Shown: piece after piece, positions 1 to 8,867 of the stretch
How positions within the stretch are numbered: position 1 is the stretch's first letter
Layout: the number at the start of each line of letters is the position of its first letter
NCBI GenBank assembly: GCA_016873295.1
Contig: VGXM01000001.1
Coordinates: forward strand, 124,001 to 188,000
DNA from: Phycisphaerae bacterium
GTDB taxonomy: Bacteria > Planctomycetota > Phycisphaerae > Phycisphaerales > UBA1924
Direction of reading: 5' to 3'
DNA length: 64,000 nucleotides
Made by a program: the position numbers and the translations under genes
Notes under the pieces: model-generated
What the model saw: the letters and a program-made list of their open reading frames with translations, nothing else
Databases searched by the model: none
Told to the model about the DNA's origin: nothing

Positions 1-1
1 C

Positions 2-991
2 GTCGTGGAGCGGATCGTGAGCCCGACGGCGGTGGAGCTGGCGTTCCGGGGCGGGGTGATGTCCGACTACTTCCCCGGCGCCGGCGTGCGCTGCCTCGAC
101 GCCGACGACCACGCGACCCGCGGGCGGGTCCTGGAGCACCTGGCGCCGCACGAGGGCGCCCCGCCCGAGCCGTTCAAGCGCTACCTGGTCGAACTGGAGC
201 GACCGGCGGAGGACCTGATGCCCGGCGACCTGGCCGTGTGGGACCTGCCGCCCTCGGAGGTCGCGGACGGGCTGGTGCAGGCGCCGGCGTGCGACGACCT
301 GGCCGCCGCCGCCGCCGCCCTCGCCGCCCTGGACGCGCTCCACGCCCGCCGCGCCGCCGGCGGGGCCGTGAGCGACGTCCGCGTGCTCTTCACGCGCGGC
401 GAGGAGGTGGGGTTCCTGGGCGCCATCGCGGCGGTGACCAACCGCACCATGCCCCCGGGGTCGCGCGTGCTGGCCCTGGAGAACAGCCGCGCCTTCAACG
501 ACTCCCCTATCAACGCCGGCCCCATCGTCCGCGTCGGCGACCGCCTGTCGATCTTCTCTCCGTCCCTGACCGCGGCGGTGGCGGCCCGCGCCGCCGAGAT
601 CGCCGGGGGGCCCGCCCAGCCGCTCGCGTCGCAGAAGGCCCGCGACCTGCCCCGGTGGCGCTGGCAGCGCAAGCTCATGGCCGGGGGAGCGTGCGAGGCC
701 ACCGTCTTCTGCCAGGGGGGCTACGAGGCGACCTGCCTGTGCCTGCCGCTGGGCAACTACCACAACATGGCCGACCTGGCCGCGGTCCAGGCGGGCGACC
801 ACGCCTCGCCGCCCCGGATCGCCCGCGAGTTCATCGGGCTTGCCGACTTCCATGGGCTGGTGGACCTGCTGGTCGGGTGCGGGCTGCGGCTGGCCGACGC
901 CACCCCCGCCCCGGTCCGCACCGAGAAGGTCTGGTCCGACCTGGGCTGGGTGCTGGACCCGGACGCCCGTTCTGGGACCCCGACCTCTTGA
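2..991 (+). CDS. M42/M20-like zinc aminopeptidase, 5' end outside window
   Basis: The frame is open to the left edge, so the true start is probably upstream; the first in-window start-like codon is GTG at 5. Visible co-catalytic metallopeptidase signatures are an Asp-Asp pair near residue 97 (CDDLA) and a Glu-Glu pair near 133 (RGEEVGFLGA), with a late GNYHNM segment that could supply the last His ligand. This order (Asp, Glu-Glu, His) fits M42 aminopeptidases and related M20/M28 enzymes that trim peptides in the cytoplasm. About 330 residues are visible. The subfamily is not certain. Confidence 0.7.
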   Translation, partial: VVERIVSPTAVELAFRGGVMSDYFPGAGVRCLDADDHATRGRVLEHLAPHEGAPPEPFKRYLVELERPAEDLMPGDLAVWDLPPSEVADGLVQAPACDDLAAAAAALAALDALHARRAAGGAVSDVRVLFTRGEEVGFLGAIAAVTNRTMPPGSRVLALENSRAFNDSPINAGPIVRVGDRLSIFSPSLTAAVAARAAEIAGGPAQPLASQKARDLPRWRWQRKLMAGGACEATVFCQGGYEATCLCLPLGNYHNMADLAAVQAGDHASPPRIAREFIGLADFHGLVDLLVGCGLRLADATPAPVRTEKVWSDLGWVLDPDARSGTPTS

Positions 992-1039
992 CGGATCGGG
1001 CCGGCGGGCGCATCCCCGTGTTGGAAGGGGGTGCCGCCC

Positions 1040-1738
1040 ATGACCGATCCCAACCACAACCCTGACTCCGCCGACGGCTCCGACGCCGTGCTCGACCTGG
1101 TGATCTCCCGCGTCGTCGACGGCGTGGCGGGCCCCCGCGAATGGACCGCGATCGAGCGCACGGCCCAGTCAAACCCGTCGATCTGGCGCGAGGTGGCGTT
1201 GGCGCAGCGGCACCACGCCGACCTGACCGCCGCCGTGGCGCGGGCGACCGCCCGTGCCGAGGGCGTCGACCTGCCCGCCAGCGCGAACTACCCGATGCAC
1301 GCCAGGCCGGCGTTCGGGACGGTCGGGACGTACCTGGGCTGGGCCGCCGCCGCGGCTCTGGCCGTGCTCCTGTACCGCGGCACCCCCCCGCAGGCAGGGC
1401 CCGCGTCGAGCTCGGGCCCCCAGGCCGCGGGCTTCTTCACCGCCGACACCGGCCCCGTGATCGCCTCGCCCGCCGAGGCTCTTGACCTGTACGTGACCCG
1501 CGGACAGCAGACCGGGCGCGTGATCGCCGAGCTGCCCGAGAAGATCCTGGTCCAGGCCACGCCCATCTCCGACGACGAGGGCGATCGCCTCGAAGTCGTC
1601 TACATCCGCCAGATCGTGGAGCGGACGACGGTGCCCGTCCTGTACCGCTTCGCCCCGGACGACACGGGCCAGCTCCTCGCCCCTGTCCCGATCCGGATCG
1701 AGCCTCAGCCCGCGACCCCGACGCGCGGCCCCATGTAG
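1040..1738 (+). CDS. Single-pass membrane protein, anti-sigma-like layout
   Basis: 232 residues from the ATG at 1040, chosen over the GTG at 1031 because a GGAAGGGG Shine-Dalgarno at 1023-1030 is correctly spaced for it. A soluble N-terminal half is followed by one transmembrane segment near residues 96-113 and a C-terminal domain of about 115 residues. The N-terminal half resembles the short cytoplasmic part of planctomycete anti-sigma or FecR-type regulators, but no zinc-binding His/Cys set is visible. It lies 64 bases before the PDZ-protein gene in the same direction, so the two may be co-transcribed. Function unknown. Confidence 0.75.
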   Translation: MTDPNHNPDSADGSDAVLDLVISRVVDGVAGPREWTAIERTAQSNPSIWREVALAQRHHADLTAAVARATARAEGVDLPASANYPMHARPAFGTVGTYLGWAAAAALAVLLYRGTPPQAGPASSSGPQAAGFFTADTGPVIASPAEALDLYVTRGQQTGRVIAELPEKILVQATPISDDEGDRLEVVYIRQIVERTTVPVLYRFAPDDTGQLLAPVPIRIEPQPATPTRGPM

Positions 1739-1802
1739 GTCGGCGCGAAACCAGAGCCCCCGAGTTCCCAGCGACTGGATGGCGAACCGAAGGAGTCATC
1801 AG

Positions 1803-3059
1803 ATGAACGCCCGAATCACCACGCTTCCAGCACTCCTGCTCGCCTGCGGGCTCGCCTCCCAGGCGATCGCCCAGAACGCACAGGAGCGCAAGCTCGAAGG
1901 CAGCTTCGATCAGCCCCTCACCGGCAAGCAACGCGATGGCCGCGCCCCCACCTCGCGCATGGTCATCATGGAGACTGACGGCGAGCACAAGTACGAGCTC
2001 ACTATCGAGGGCGACCAGCTCGCCGCCAGGATCGATGGCGTCGAAATCCCTGCGGAGCGCCTCCGCCGAACGGGCGGCGGCCGCGTCGAGATCCTCGATC
2101 AGGGCGGCGCCGTCGTCAAGACCTTCAACCTCCCGCGCACCGCTCGGGGCGCGTGGTTGGGCAACATGCCGCTCCTGCCCGACATCCCAATCGAGGACTT
2201 CAGGTTCGATCCCGACGCACAGCGGGCCGCCCCCTACGAGCCCCCGCCCGTCATGATGGGCATCAACATGTCCGACCCCAACGCGGCGGTCCTCGACCAC
2301 CTCGGGATCGAGTCGGGCATCCGCGTCGACCGCGTCGTCGAGGGCCTGCCCTGCCACAAGGCCGGCCTCCAGGTCGGCGACGTCATCATCGCCATCGACG
2401 ACAAGAGCCCTGTCAACCCGGACACCCTCCGCAAGATCCTCCGCGAGAAGAAGCCCGGCGACGTCCTGGCACTCAAGGTCGTCCGCAAGGGAGGCGAGGA
2501 GACCGTCAAGGTCGAACTGGCCGCCTTCGACCGCCAGCGCCTCGGCATCCCCACCGAGCCCCAGGCCGGCGACGAGCCCCGGGACTTCTGGCGCGGGGTC
2601 GACCCCCAGGATCGCGGCGGCGTGATCTGGAGCCTCCCCGATGCCCTCAACTCCCCCGAGGTGCGCCGCAAGATCGAGGACGCCCGCGAGGAGCTCCGCA
2701 AGTCCATCGAGCGCCTCAAGGCCGAGCTCAAGGAGCAGAACATCGAGGGCAAGGTCCGCGAGGAGGTCGAGCGCCTGGTCGAGCAGCTCGCCCGCATCCG
2801 CGAGGAGATGCGCGAGCAGGCCCGCGGCCTGCGCCAGGGCCCCGAAGCCCTCCGCTTCCGCCGGGGCGTGCCCGCCCCCGCCGTCCCCGAGCCGGCGCCC
2901 GCCCCCGAGACGCCCAAGGCCCGGGTGACCGCCCCCGACAGCGAACTGGCCGAGCTCCGCAAGCAGAACCGCGAACTCCGCGAGCAGATCGAGAAGATGA
3001 ACGGACGATTCGACGAGCTGATGAAGCGGCTCGACGAGATGAGCAAGCGCGGCGGATGA
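1803..3059 (+). CDS. Secreted PDZ-domain protein with C-terminal coiled coil
   Basis: 418 residues. The start at 1803 follows an AGGAG Shine-Dalgarno at 1791-1795 and gives a clean signal peptide with cleavage after AIA at about residue 23; the ATG at 1779 would add a polar leader and is less likely. A PDZ domain spans about residues 150-240 (GIRVDRV, AGLQVGDVI, a KPGD turn). It is followed by Glu/Arg-rich coiled-coil stretches at about 285-350 and 385-418. There is no trypsin-like protease domain, so this is not DegP/HtrA; a periplasmic scaffold or adaptor is the simplest reading. A strong terminator follows. Confidence 0.85.
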   Translation: MNARITTLPALLLACGLASQAIAQNAQERKLEGSFDQPLTGKQRDGRAPTSRMVIMETDGEHKYELTIEGDQLAARIDGVEIPAERLRRTGGGRVEILDQGGAVVKTFNLPRTARGAWLGNMPLLPDIPIEDFRFDPDAQRAAPYEPPPVMMGINMSDPNAAVLDHLGIESGIRVDRVVEGLPCHKAGLQVGDVIIAIDDKSPVNPDTLRKILREKKPGDVLALKVVRKGGEETVKVELAAFDRQRLGIPTEPQAGDEPRDFWRGVDPQDRGGVIWSLPDALNSPEVRRKIEDAREELRKSIERLKAELKEQNIEGKVREEVERLVEQLARIREEMREQARGLRQGPEALRFRRGVPAPAVPEPAPAPETPKARVTAPDSELAELRKQNRELREQIEKMNGRFDELMKRLDEMSKRGG

Positions 3060-3101
3060 CGCCGCCGGGCTCCGCCGGGCCCGACAGGATTCCCTTCCAG
3101 C

Positions 3102-3143
3102 AGTCGGGGCGGACCTGTGTTGGGTTCGCCCCGACTTTTTCTC
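3102..3143 (+). terminator. Rho-independent terminator after the PDZ gene
   Basis: A perfect 10-bp stem (AGTCGGGGCG at 3102-3111 with CGCCCCGACT at 3127-3136) extends by four further pairs into the loop and is followed at once by a T-rich run (TTTTCTC). It ends the 1040-3059 unit just before the gatB promoter. Confidence 0.9.
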
Positions 3144-3150
3144 TCCCCAC

Positions 3151-3156
3151 TACCAT
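3151..3156 (+). promoter_or_regulatory. -10 box of gatB, leaderless
   Basis: TACCAT lies six bases before the ATG of gatB with no Shine-Dalgarno between, so transcription probably starts at or next to the start codon. Confidence 0.6.
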
Positions 3157-3162
3157 CGGGGG

Positions 3163-4725
3163 ATGGCCACGATCGCGTCCGTCCGCCCGATCATCGGCAT
3201 GGAGGTGCACGTCGAGCTCTCGACGCGCACCAAGATGTTCACCCGCGCGCCCAGCCCCGGCTGCGCCCGGTTCGCCGACGCCCCCCCCAACACCCTCATC
3301 GACCCCGTCGTCCTGGCCCTCCCCGGGGCCCTGCCCGTGATGAACCGCGAGGCGGTCGAGATGGCCATCCGCGTGGGGCTGGCCCTGGGCTGCCAGGTCG
3401 CCCGCTTCAGCAAGTGGGACCGCAAGAGCTACTTCTACCCGGACCTCCCCAAGGCCTACCAGATCAGCCAGTACGACCTGCCCCTGTGCTTCGACGGCGC
3501 CGTGGACCTGCCCGGGTGCGACGAGCGCGGCAACTTCGAGCCCGGGGCCCCGGGCCTGCGCGTCGGGATCGTGCGCGCGCACCTGGAGGAGGACGCCGGG
3601 AAACTCCTGCACGAGGCCCCGGGGGGACGCCCCATCGACTTCTCGATCGTCGACTGGAACCGGGCCGGCACGCCCCTGCTGGAGGTCGTGACGCAGCCCG
3701 ACTTTTCCTCCGCCGACCAGTGCGTGCACTTCGCCAGGTCGTTGCGGGCGCTGTGCCGGTTCCTGGGGGTGACGCTGGGGGTGCTGCAGAAGGGGCACGT
3801 GCGGTTCGAGCCGAACATCAACTGCGAGCTGACCCTGGAGGACGGGCACGCCGTGCGCACGCCCGTGGTCGAGGTCAAGAACCTGAACAGCTACACGGCG
3901 CTGAAGCGGGCGATCGAGCACGAGGTCTTCGAGCAGCCCGCCCGCTGGCTCGCCGACGGGCGCCGCATGGGCCCGGGCATGAAATCGACCCGCGGCTGGG
4001 ACGACGCGCGGGGCGTCACCTTCCTCCTGCGCTCCAAGGAGGACGCGCACGACTACCGCTACTTCCCGGACCCGGACCTGCCGCCCGTGGTCGTGGACGA
4101 GGCGTGGCGGGCGCGGCTCGCGGCCACGATCCCCGAGCTCCCCGCCTCCCGCATGCGCCGCTATGCGCACGAGTTCGCGCTTTCGGGCAAGGACGCGCAG
4201 GCCCTGGTCGAGGACCGCGGGACGTGCGAGGTGTTCGAGGGCGCGATCGACTCGATGGCGTCCCTGGGCGTGGAGCGCATCCGCGCCGGCAGGGTCGCCG
4301 CCAACCTGATCATGCAGTCCGCGGCGCGGCTGGCCCACGAGCGCGGCGTGGAGATCGGCGACCTGGGGCTGACGGGGGCGGGGCTGGCCGCCCTCGGGGT
4401 GCTGCGCGAGCGGGGTCGGATCAACAACCAGGCGGTGGACCCGCTGGTCGCGCTGCTCGCCGGGTCGATGCCCGCGGGCGACGCGCTCGGGGCGGTCGAG
4501 GCCCTGGCCCGGACGCAGGGGCTGCTGATCGTCCGCGACGAGAGCGCGATCGAGGGGTGGGTGGAGCGGGCGATCGGCGAGAACCCGCGGGCGGCCGAGG
4601 ACGTGCGCGCGGGCAAGGAGGCCGCGGTGGGTCGGCTCGTCGGCGCGGTGATGAAGCTGGCGGGGGGCCAGGCCGACGGCAAGGTCGTGCGCGAGGCCAT
4701 CCTGCGCCGGCTGGGGTCGGGCTGA
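3163..4725 (+). CDS. gatB: Asp-tRNA(Asn)/Glu-tRNA(Gln) amidotransferase subunit B
   Basis: 520 residues, slightly longer than the usual 470-480. GatB activates misacylated Glu-tRNA(Gln) or Asp-tRNA(Asn) by phosphorylation, and with GatA and GatC converts it to the correctly charged tRNA. Diagnostic segments are GMEVHVEL near the N-terminus, SYFYPDLPKAYQISQ, DWNRAGTPLLEVVTQPD, LEDGHAVRTPVVEVKNLNSY and DYRYFPDPDLPP, followed by the helical YqeY-like tail that contacts tRNA. gatA and gatC are not adjacent. The gene stands alone between a terminator and a convergent pseudopilin gene whose stop is three bases from its own. Confidence 0.97.
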   Translation: MATIASVRPIIGMEVHVELSTRTKMFTRAPSPGCARFADAPPNTLIDPVVLALPGALPVMNREAVEMAIRVGLALGCQVARFSKWDRKSYFYPDLPKAYQISQYDLPLCFDGAVDLPGCDERGNFEPGAPGLRVGIVRAHLEEDAGKLLHEAPGGRPIDFSIVDWNRAGTPLLEVVTQPDFSSADQCVHFARSLRALCRFLGVTLGVLQKGHVRFEPNINCELTLEDGHAVRTPVVEVKNLNSYTALKRAIEHEVFEQPARWLADGRRMGPGMKSTRGWDDARGVTFLLRSKEDAHDYRYFPDPDLPPVVVDEAWRARLAATIPELPASRMRRYAHEFALSGKDAQALVEDRGTCEVFEGAIDSMASLGVERIRAGRVAANLIMQSAARLAHERGVEIGDLGLTGAGLAALGVLRERGRINNQAVDPLVALLAGSMPAGDALGAVEALARTQGLLIVRDESAIEGWVERAIGENPRAAEDVRAGKEAAVGRLVGAVMKLAGGQADGKVVREAILRRLGSG

Positions 4726-4728
4726 GGC

Positions 4729-5490
4729 TCAGGGCCTGGGCATGATCGCGAAGGGGCGCGGGCGTCCTTGACGTTCAGCGGCGAAGTCGGTGAAACGGAC
4801 GGAGCCGTCGATGGCGAGCATGTTCCCGCCGTCGCGCCTGGTGTGCCAACTGGCTTCGAGCGAGGCGTCGGGATCGGGGTCGGGTCGCGTGGCGTACCAC
4901 CAGGCGGCGTCGGCGGTGAGCAGGAGGTCGCTGGCGCCGACGTGGACCTCGGCGAGCCGCAGCGGTCGGCGCGAGGGGTCGATCCCGGCCCTCGTGGAAT
5001 CGAGGAGGAAGAGGTTGGCGCGGTAGCTGGTGCCGAAGGTGCCGAAGCAGGTCTTGCCGGCCAGGACGCTGACGCGTCCGCGCGGGTCGCCGTCGTCGCG
5101 GGCAAAGACGCCCTTGTCACCCGGGCAGCGGAAGAGGCCCGCCAGCTCACCGCTCTCGCCCAGGCCCTGCTCGGCCAGGGGGCGGTTGATGGGGCGCTCC
5201 AGGTCGAGGACGGCGCGGCGGTCCACGCCGACGAACATCACCCCGCCGTAGCGCCAGTCGGGCTGCTCGGTGTGCCGCGGGAACTGGTCGAACTCGTGGA
5301 AGTAGGCCTGCCACGCCATGCCGATCTGGCGCAAGTTGCTGGCGCACAGGGTCGTGCGGCTGACATCGCGGGCGTGGCTGAGCATGGGCAGCAACAGCCC
5401 GATGAGCACGGCGACGATGGCGATGCTGACAAGGATCTCGACCAGCGAGAACCCGCATCGGGCCGGGGGCTGCGCCTGCACCCTCATCAT
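4729..5490 (-). CDS. Type II secretion/type IV pilus-like pseudopilin
   Basis: 253 residues. The N-terminus (GFSLVEILVSIAIVAVLIG) is a prepilin-peptidase site, cleaved before Phe with Glu at +5, and runs into the hydrophobic pilin helix. The C-terminus carries HTRRDGGN...IDGSVRF, a spaced variant of the His-X9-Asp-Gly motif seen in the large planctomycete DUF1559-type pseudopilin families. The start is fixed by an ATGA overlap with the stop codon of the upstream GH57 gene, so translation is likely coupled. No secretion or pilus machinery genes are nearby. Probable location is the cell envelope. Confidence 0.9.
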   Translation of the reverse strand: MMRVQAQPPARCGFSLVEILVSIAIVAVLIGLLLPMLSHARDVSRTTLCASNLRQIGMAWQAYFHEFDQFPRHTEQPDWRYGGVMFVGVDRRAVLDLERPINRPLAEQGLGESGELAGLFRCPGDKGVFARDDGDPRGRVSVLAGKTCFGTFGTSYRANLFLLDSTRAGIDPSRRPLRLAEVHVGASDLLLTADAAWWYATRPDPDPDASLEASWHTRRDGGNMLAIDGSVRFTDFAAERQGRPRPFAIMPRP

Positions 5491-6806
5491 CGTTGTATTG
5501 TACCGGGTGTTTGCCCGAACGGATCCCGCAAACTCGGATCGGAGATGAACGCAGGCGGGGGCGTGGACGGGTGGCGTTCGGTGGGTTCGCGGACCAATCG
5601 CGTGCGGAGGTGATCGAGCACGTTCATGAAGTTGATGTACGAGTCGTAGGGCGAGTCGTAGGGGTTGAAGTACTTGTGGACCTCGCCGTCGGCGAAGAAC
5701 TTGGTGGACATGTAGTAGAAGTGGTCGCTGGTGCCGAGCTTGCGCCAATCGTCGAGCAGCGAGCGGCAGTAGGACCGCTCGGCGGGCTCGCCGGCGCGGT
5801 CGAGGCGCTCGCGCACCACACGCCCGATGCGGAAGTACTCGTCGAGGGCGGCCCGCTGGATGGGATTGCCGTTCCACGCCGAGGCGTCGCGCTCGGTGTC
5901 GGCCCAGCTCGTGATGTCGGGGGCGCTGTAGACGCCCGCAGAGGGGAGGAGCGCCGCCTCGGAGCAGGTGACGAACCGGTTGCGTCCGGCGTGGACGGAG
6001 AGGAGCGCCGCGGGCAGTTCCTCAAGGAAGGTGAAGATGCCGGTGTCGGCCCACTGGTGCTCGCCGAGCGTCTCCAGGTCCATGAAGAGCCCGCAGAAGT
6101 CGCCCTCGCTGTTCAGGCGGTCGAGCCACTGGGCGTAGGTGGCGGCGTTCAGCGGCCCGTGGTCCCAGGCGCGGCTGCTGAACCGGAACGCGACGTCGTC
6201 GCTGAGGCGGTGATTGCGGAGGAGGAGGGGGAGGCCGGCGGGCGTGGTGTAGACCCGGGCCGGGGTCCGCTCGTTGAGGAGGGGCTCGACGCCCTCGGCC
6301 AGGCACGCCGACCACGGTCCACCCTGGCGCGGGAGGCGCTGGACCATCTCCGCCAGGGCGTCGCTGTGGAGGAGCTCGGTGTGCCTGAAGACGGCGGGCG
6401 CGACCCCGAATCGTGCGGCGGTGGCGGCGGAGTGGAGGCACACCTGCTCGGCGAACTCCTCGGGCCAGTAGAGGGCCGCCAGGGAGTGGTGCGAGGTCTC
6501 GCCCAGGAACTCGGCGTGCCCGGTGCGGGCCAGTGCCGCGAAGAGGTCGAGGACGTCGGGCGCCCACGCCGCGAGCTGATCCATGACGGTCCCGGACAGC
6601 GAGAGGCTGACGCGGAACCCGCCGCGGTGGCGCTCGATGAGGTCGAGGAGGAGCGAGGCCGCGGGGCGGTAGCACTTCTGGGCGACGCGGCGCAGGATCT
6701 GGGAGTTGGCGCCGTCGTCGAAGTAGAAGGGGTCGTCGCGGAAGATCGAATAGGGTCCCAGGCGGCAGGGCTGGTGCACCTGGAAATAGAGCGCGACGCA
6801 CACCAT
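5487..6806 (-). CDS. GH57-family glycosidase (alpha-amylase type)
   Basis: 439 residues with no signal peptide, so probably cytoplasmic. GH57 enzymes are retaining alpha-glucan hydrolases or transglycosylases with a (beta/alpha)7 barrel. The family's N-terminal His-Gln-Pro motif is at residues 11-13 (FQVHQPCRL); LGETSHHSL at about 101 and MDLETLGEHQW at about 242-252 match later conserved blocks that carry acidic residues. Start at 6806: a TACGCT box lies seven bases upstream. The stop overlaps the pseudopilin start, and the DEAD-box helicase ends 47 bases upstream. Together with the GH15 enzyme at 19426 it suggests storage-glucan metabolism. Confidence 0.88.
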   Translation of the reverse strand: MVCVALYFQVHQPCRLGPYSIFRDDPFYFDDGANSQILRRVAQKCYRPAASLLLDLIERHRGGFRVSLSLSGTVMDQLAAWAPDVLDLFAALARTGHAEFLGETSHHSLAALYWPEEFAEQVCLHSAATAARFGVAPAVFRHTELLHSDALAEMVQRLPRQGGPWSACLAEGVEPLLNERTPARVYTTPAGLPLLLRNHRLSDDVAFRFSSRAWDHGPLNAATYAQWLDRLNSEGDFCGLFMDLETLGEHQWADTGIFTFLEELPAALLSVHAGRNRFVTCSEAALLPSAGVYSAPDITSWADTERDASAWNGNPIQRAALDEYFRIGRVVRERLDRAGEPAERSYCRSLLDDWRKLGTSDHFYYMSTKFFADGEVHKYFNPYDSPYDSYINFMNVLDHLRTRLVREPTERHPSTPPPAFISDPSLRDPFGQTPGTIQR

Positions 6807-6813
6807 CGCCCGG

Positions 6814-6819
6814 AGCGTA
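6814..6819 (-). promoter_or_regulatory. -10 box of the GH57 gene, leaderless
   Basis: TACGCT on the minus strand, seven bases before the GH57 ATG, in the 47-base gap after the helicase gene. The GH57-pseudopilin pair can therefore be transcribed apart from the helicase. Confidence 0.5.
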
Positions 6820-6853
6820 GGGGCCACCGCCCCATCCCACGTGTTCCCGACCG

Positions 6854-8293
6854 TCAGCGGCGCGGCACCCGTCCGTGCATGCGCTTGGGGGGCATCTTGG
6901 TGGGGACCAGCCCGCCCGGGAACTTGGAGGGGTCGGCCGCGGCCGGGGGCTCCATCTGGGCGGCCCGCTGGAGGCGACTGACCTTGGCCTCGGGCTCGGT
7001 GGGGGGCGCGGCGGCGGGGGCGACGTCGGCGCGGATCAGCCCGCCGGCGGCGGGCCTCTCGTCGCGGTACTCGGCGGGCTTGGGCGTGGGCTTGAAGTCG
7101 TGGTAGTCCATCTTGGGGACTTCGCGGTTGATGAGCATCTCGATCTCGGTGAGCAGGGGGCCCTGCTCGGGGGTCACGAGGCTCCACGCGACGCCCTTGC
7201 GGCCCGCGCGGGCGGTGCGCCCGATGCGGTGCACGTAGACCTCCGGGTCCTCGGGCAGGTCGTAGTTGACGACGTGGCTGATGTCCTCGACGTCGATGCC
7301 GCGGCTGGCCAGGTCGCTGGCGACCAGGACCGTGAGCTCCCCGCCGCGGAGTTGCTTCATCACGGTGTTGCGCTTGCCCTGGGGCATGTCGCCGTGGATG
7401 GCGCGGGCGTCGATGCCGGCGGCGTTGAGGGCCCGGGCCAGCTCGTCGACCTTGCGCTTGAGGCGGCAGAAGACCAGCGTCATCGCCGGCTCCTCGTGCG
7501 TGAGGAGGTGGATGAGCAGGTGCTTCTTGTCCCAGGGGTTGACCGCGAGGTAGTGCTGCTCGACGCTGTTGACGGTGAGGGAGCCGGCGGCGACGACGAT
7601 CTTCTCGGCGTCGTGCATCTGCTTGCGGGCCAGGCGCTCGATCTCGCCCGAGATCGTGGCGGAGACCATGACGGTCTGGCGCTTGCCGGGCGGGGGGCAC
7701 TGCTCGAGGATGCGGCGGATGTCGTCGCGGAACCCGATGTCGAGCATGCGGTCGACCTCGTCGAGCACCGCGAAGCGGATGCCCCGGAACGAGAAGTGCC
7801 CGCGCTGGGCCATGTCCATCACGCGCCCCGGCGTGCCCACGATGATGTGTCCGCCCTTCTTGAGCCGCTCCGCCTGCCCACGGATCTGCTCGCCGCCGAA
7901 GATGGACGCGGCCCTGATGGGCGTGAAGCGCCCGAGGTCGTTGATCTCCGCGGTGACCTGCATGGCCAGCTCGCGCGTGGGGACGAGGACCAGGGCCTGG
8001 GCCGGCACGTCCTTCTCGCACAGGCACAGCAGCGGCAGCCCGAAGGCCGCGGTCTTGCCCGACCCGGTGCGGGCCTGACCCAGGAGGTCCTTCCCGCTCA
8101 TCATGGGGGGGATGAGCTGGGCCTGCACGACCGTGGGGTGCTTGAAGCCCGCGGCCTCGACGCCCTTGAGCACGCTGGTGCGCAGCCCGAGCGATTCGAA
8201 CGTCTGCCCCTTGTCAAAGACTTCTTCGTGGGAGGCGTCGGTGGGGGGGACGGGTTGGGGCGTCTTGTTGTCGGTGGCCTGGTCTTGCATCAT
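6854..8293 (-). CDS. DEAD-box ATP-dependent RNA helicase (DEVD variant)
   Basis: 479 residues. Motifs in order: Q-motif (FESLGL...Q), Walker A ARTGSGKT (about 74-81), PTRELA, TPGR, motif II as DEVD (about 178-181) instead of DEAD, SAT, VFCRLKRKV, HGDMPQGKR, ASDLASRGIDV and HRIGRTARAG. The core is complete, so ATPase and unwinding activity are expected in RNA remodelling such as ribosome assembly or mRNA decay. The C-terminal 80 residues are Pro/Ala-rich and end in a basic tail (PPKRMHGRVPRR), likely RNA-binding. Start at 8293 (a double ATG); an in-frame GTG at 8311 downstream of an AGGAG is an alternative. Confidence 0.95.
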   Translation of the reverse strand: MMQDQATDNKTPQPVPPTDASHEEVFDKGQTFESLGLRTSVLKGVEAAGFKHPTVVQAQLIPPMMSGKDLLGQARTGSGKTAAFGLPLLCLCEKDVPAQALVLVPTRELAMQVTAEINDLGRFTPIRAASIFGGEQIRGQAERLKKGGHIIVGTPGRVMDMAQRGHFSFRGIRFAVLDEVDRMLDIGFRDDIRRILEQCPPPGKRQTVMVSATISGEIERLARKQMHDAEKIVVAAGSLTVNSVEQHYLAVNPWDKKHLLIHLLTHEEPAMTLVFCRLKRKVDELARALNAAGIDARAIHGDMPQGKRNTVMKQLRGGELTVLVASDLASRGIDVEDISHVVNYDLPEDPEVYVHRIGRTARAGRKGVAWSLVTPEQGPLLTEIEMLINREVPKMDYHDFKPTPKPAEYRDERPAAGGLIRADVAPAAAPPTEPEAKVSRLQRAAQMEPPAAADPSKFPGGLVPTKMPPKRMHGRVPRR

Positions 8294-8388
8294 GTCCGCA
8301 TTCGTGCGCACGAAGGCGCCGTCACTCCTGGAAGATCCGCTTGGAATCCGTGCGGGATCGTAGTTCGTCCGCGGGGTCGGGGCGTTGG

Positions 8389-8814
8389 TCAGGGCGCCGC
8401 GGGGGGATCGACCCGGCCGCGCGTCTCGCGGGCCCGTTCGAGGAGCGAGGCGTCGAGGGCCTCGGGGTTCATGGAGCGCTCCGGGGAGGGGGCCAGGTCG
8501 AAGTGCCAACGGACCTGGTGCTTGAACGAGACCGGGGCCAGCGTGGCGAAGAAGTCGATGCCCGGGAGCTCGTGGATGGGCGTCGAGGCCTTCCGGCTGG
8601 TCACGACCGGCTCGAAGCCGTCCAGGCGCAGGCGCACGTCGTAGACGCCGTACCACTCGAACTCGGTCTGGAGGGGCGTGCGTCCGACCTCGACTTCGTT
8701 GAGGAAGACGGTGGCGCCCGGGGGCTGGCTGGTGATGACCATGGTGCGCGACAGGCACCCGGGGAGCGCCAGGAGGAGCGCCGGGGCGATGAGGGGTTTG
8801 CAGCGGGGCGCCAT
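8389..8814 (-). CDS. PEGA-domain lipoprotein
   Basis: 141 residues. A lipoprotein signal ends in LPGC (lipobox Cys at about residue 20). It is followed by a PEGA domain (ITSQPPGATVFLNEVEVGRTPL), a small beta fold usually found in surface or periplasmic proteins. The C-terminal part, about 60 residues, has no recognisable motif. A TACCAT box seven bases upstream of the ATG indicates a leaderless transcript. It is divergent from the ferredoxin-NADP reductase, the two starts being 53 bases apart. Confidence 0.85.
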   Translation of the reverse strand: MAPRCKPLIAPALLLALPGCLSRTMVITSQPPGATVFLNEVEVGRTPLQTEFEWYGVYDVRLRLDGFEPVVTSRKASTPIHELPGIDFFATLAPVSFKHQVRWHFDLAPSPERSMNPEALDASLLERARETRGRVDPPAAP

Positions 8815-8821
8815 GGCGCGG

Positions 8822-8827
8822 ATGGTA
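8822..8827 (-). promoter_or_regulatory. -10 box of the PEGA lipoprotein gene
   Basis: TACCAT on the minus strand, seven bases before the ATG at 8814. Confidence 0.5.
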
Positions 8828-8854
8828 CCGCCGGAGGCGGCGGCGAGCGAGTCC

Positions 8855-8860
8855 TATGCT
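8855..8860 (+). promoter_or_regulatory. -10 box of the ferredoxin-NADP reductase gene
   Basis: TATGCT lies seven bases before the ATG at 8868. The box contains the alternative upstream ATG (8856), which argues that 8868 is the true start. Confidence 0.55.
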
Positions 8861-8867
8861 GCCCGCG

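Noticed and set aside
5497-5502. TACAAT before the pseudopilin ATG as its own promoter
   Set aside because: It lies within the last codons of the GH57 gene and the ATGA overlap already explains expression; it remains possible but unsupported.
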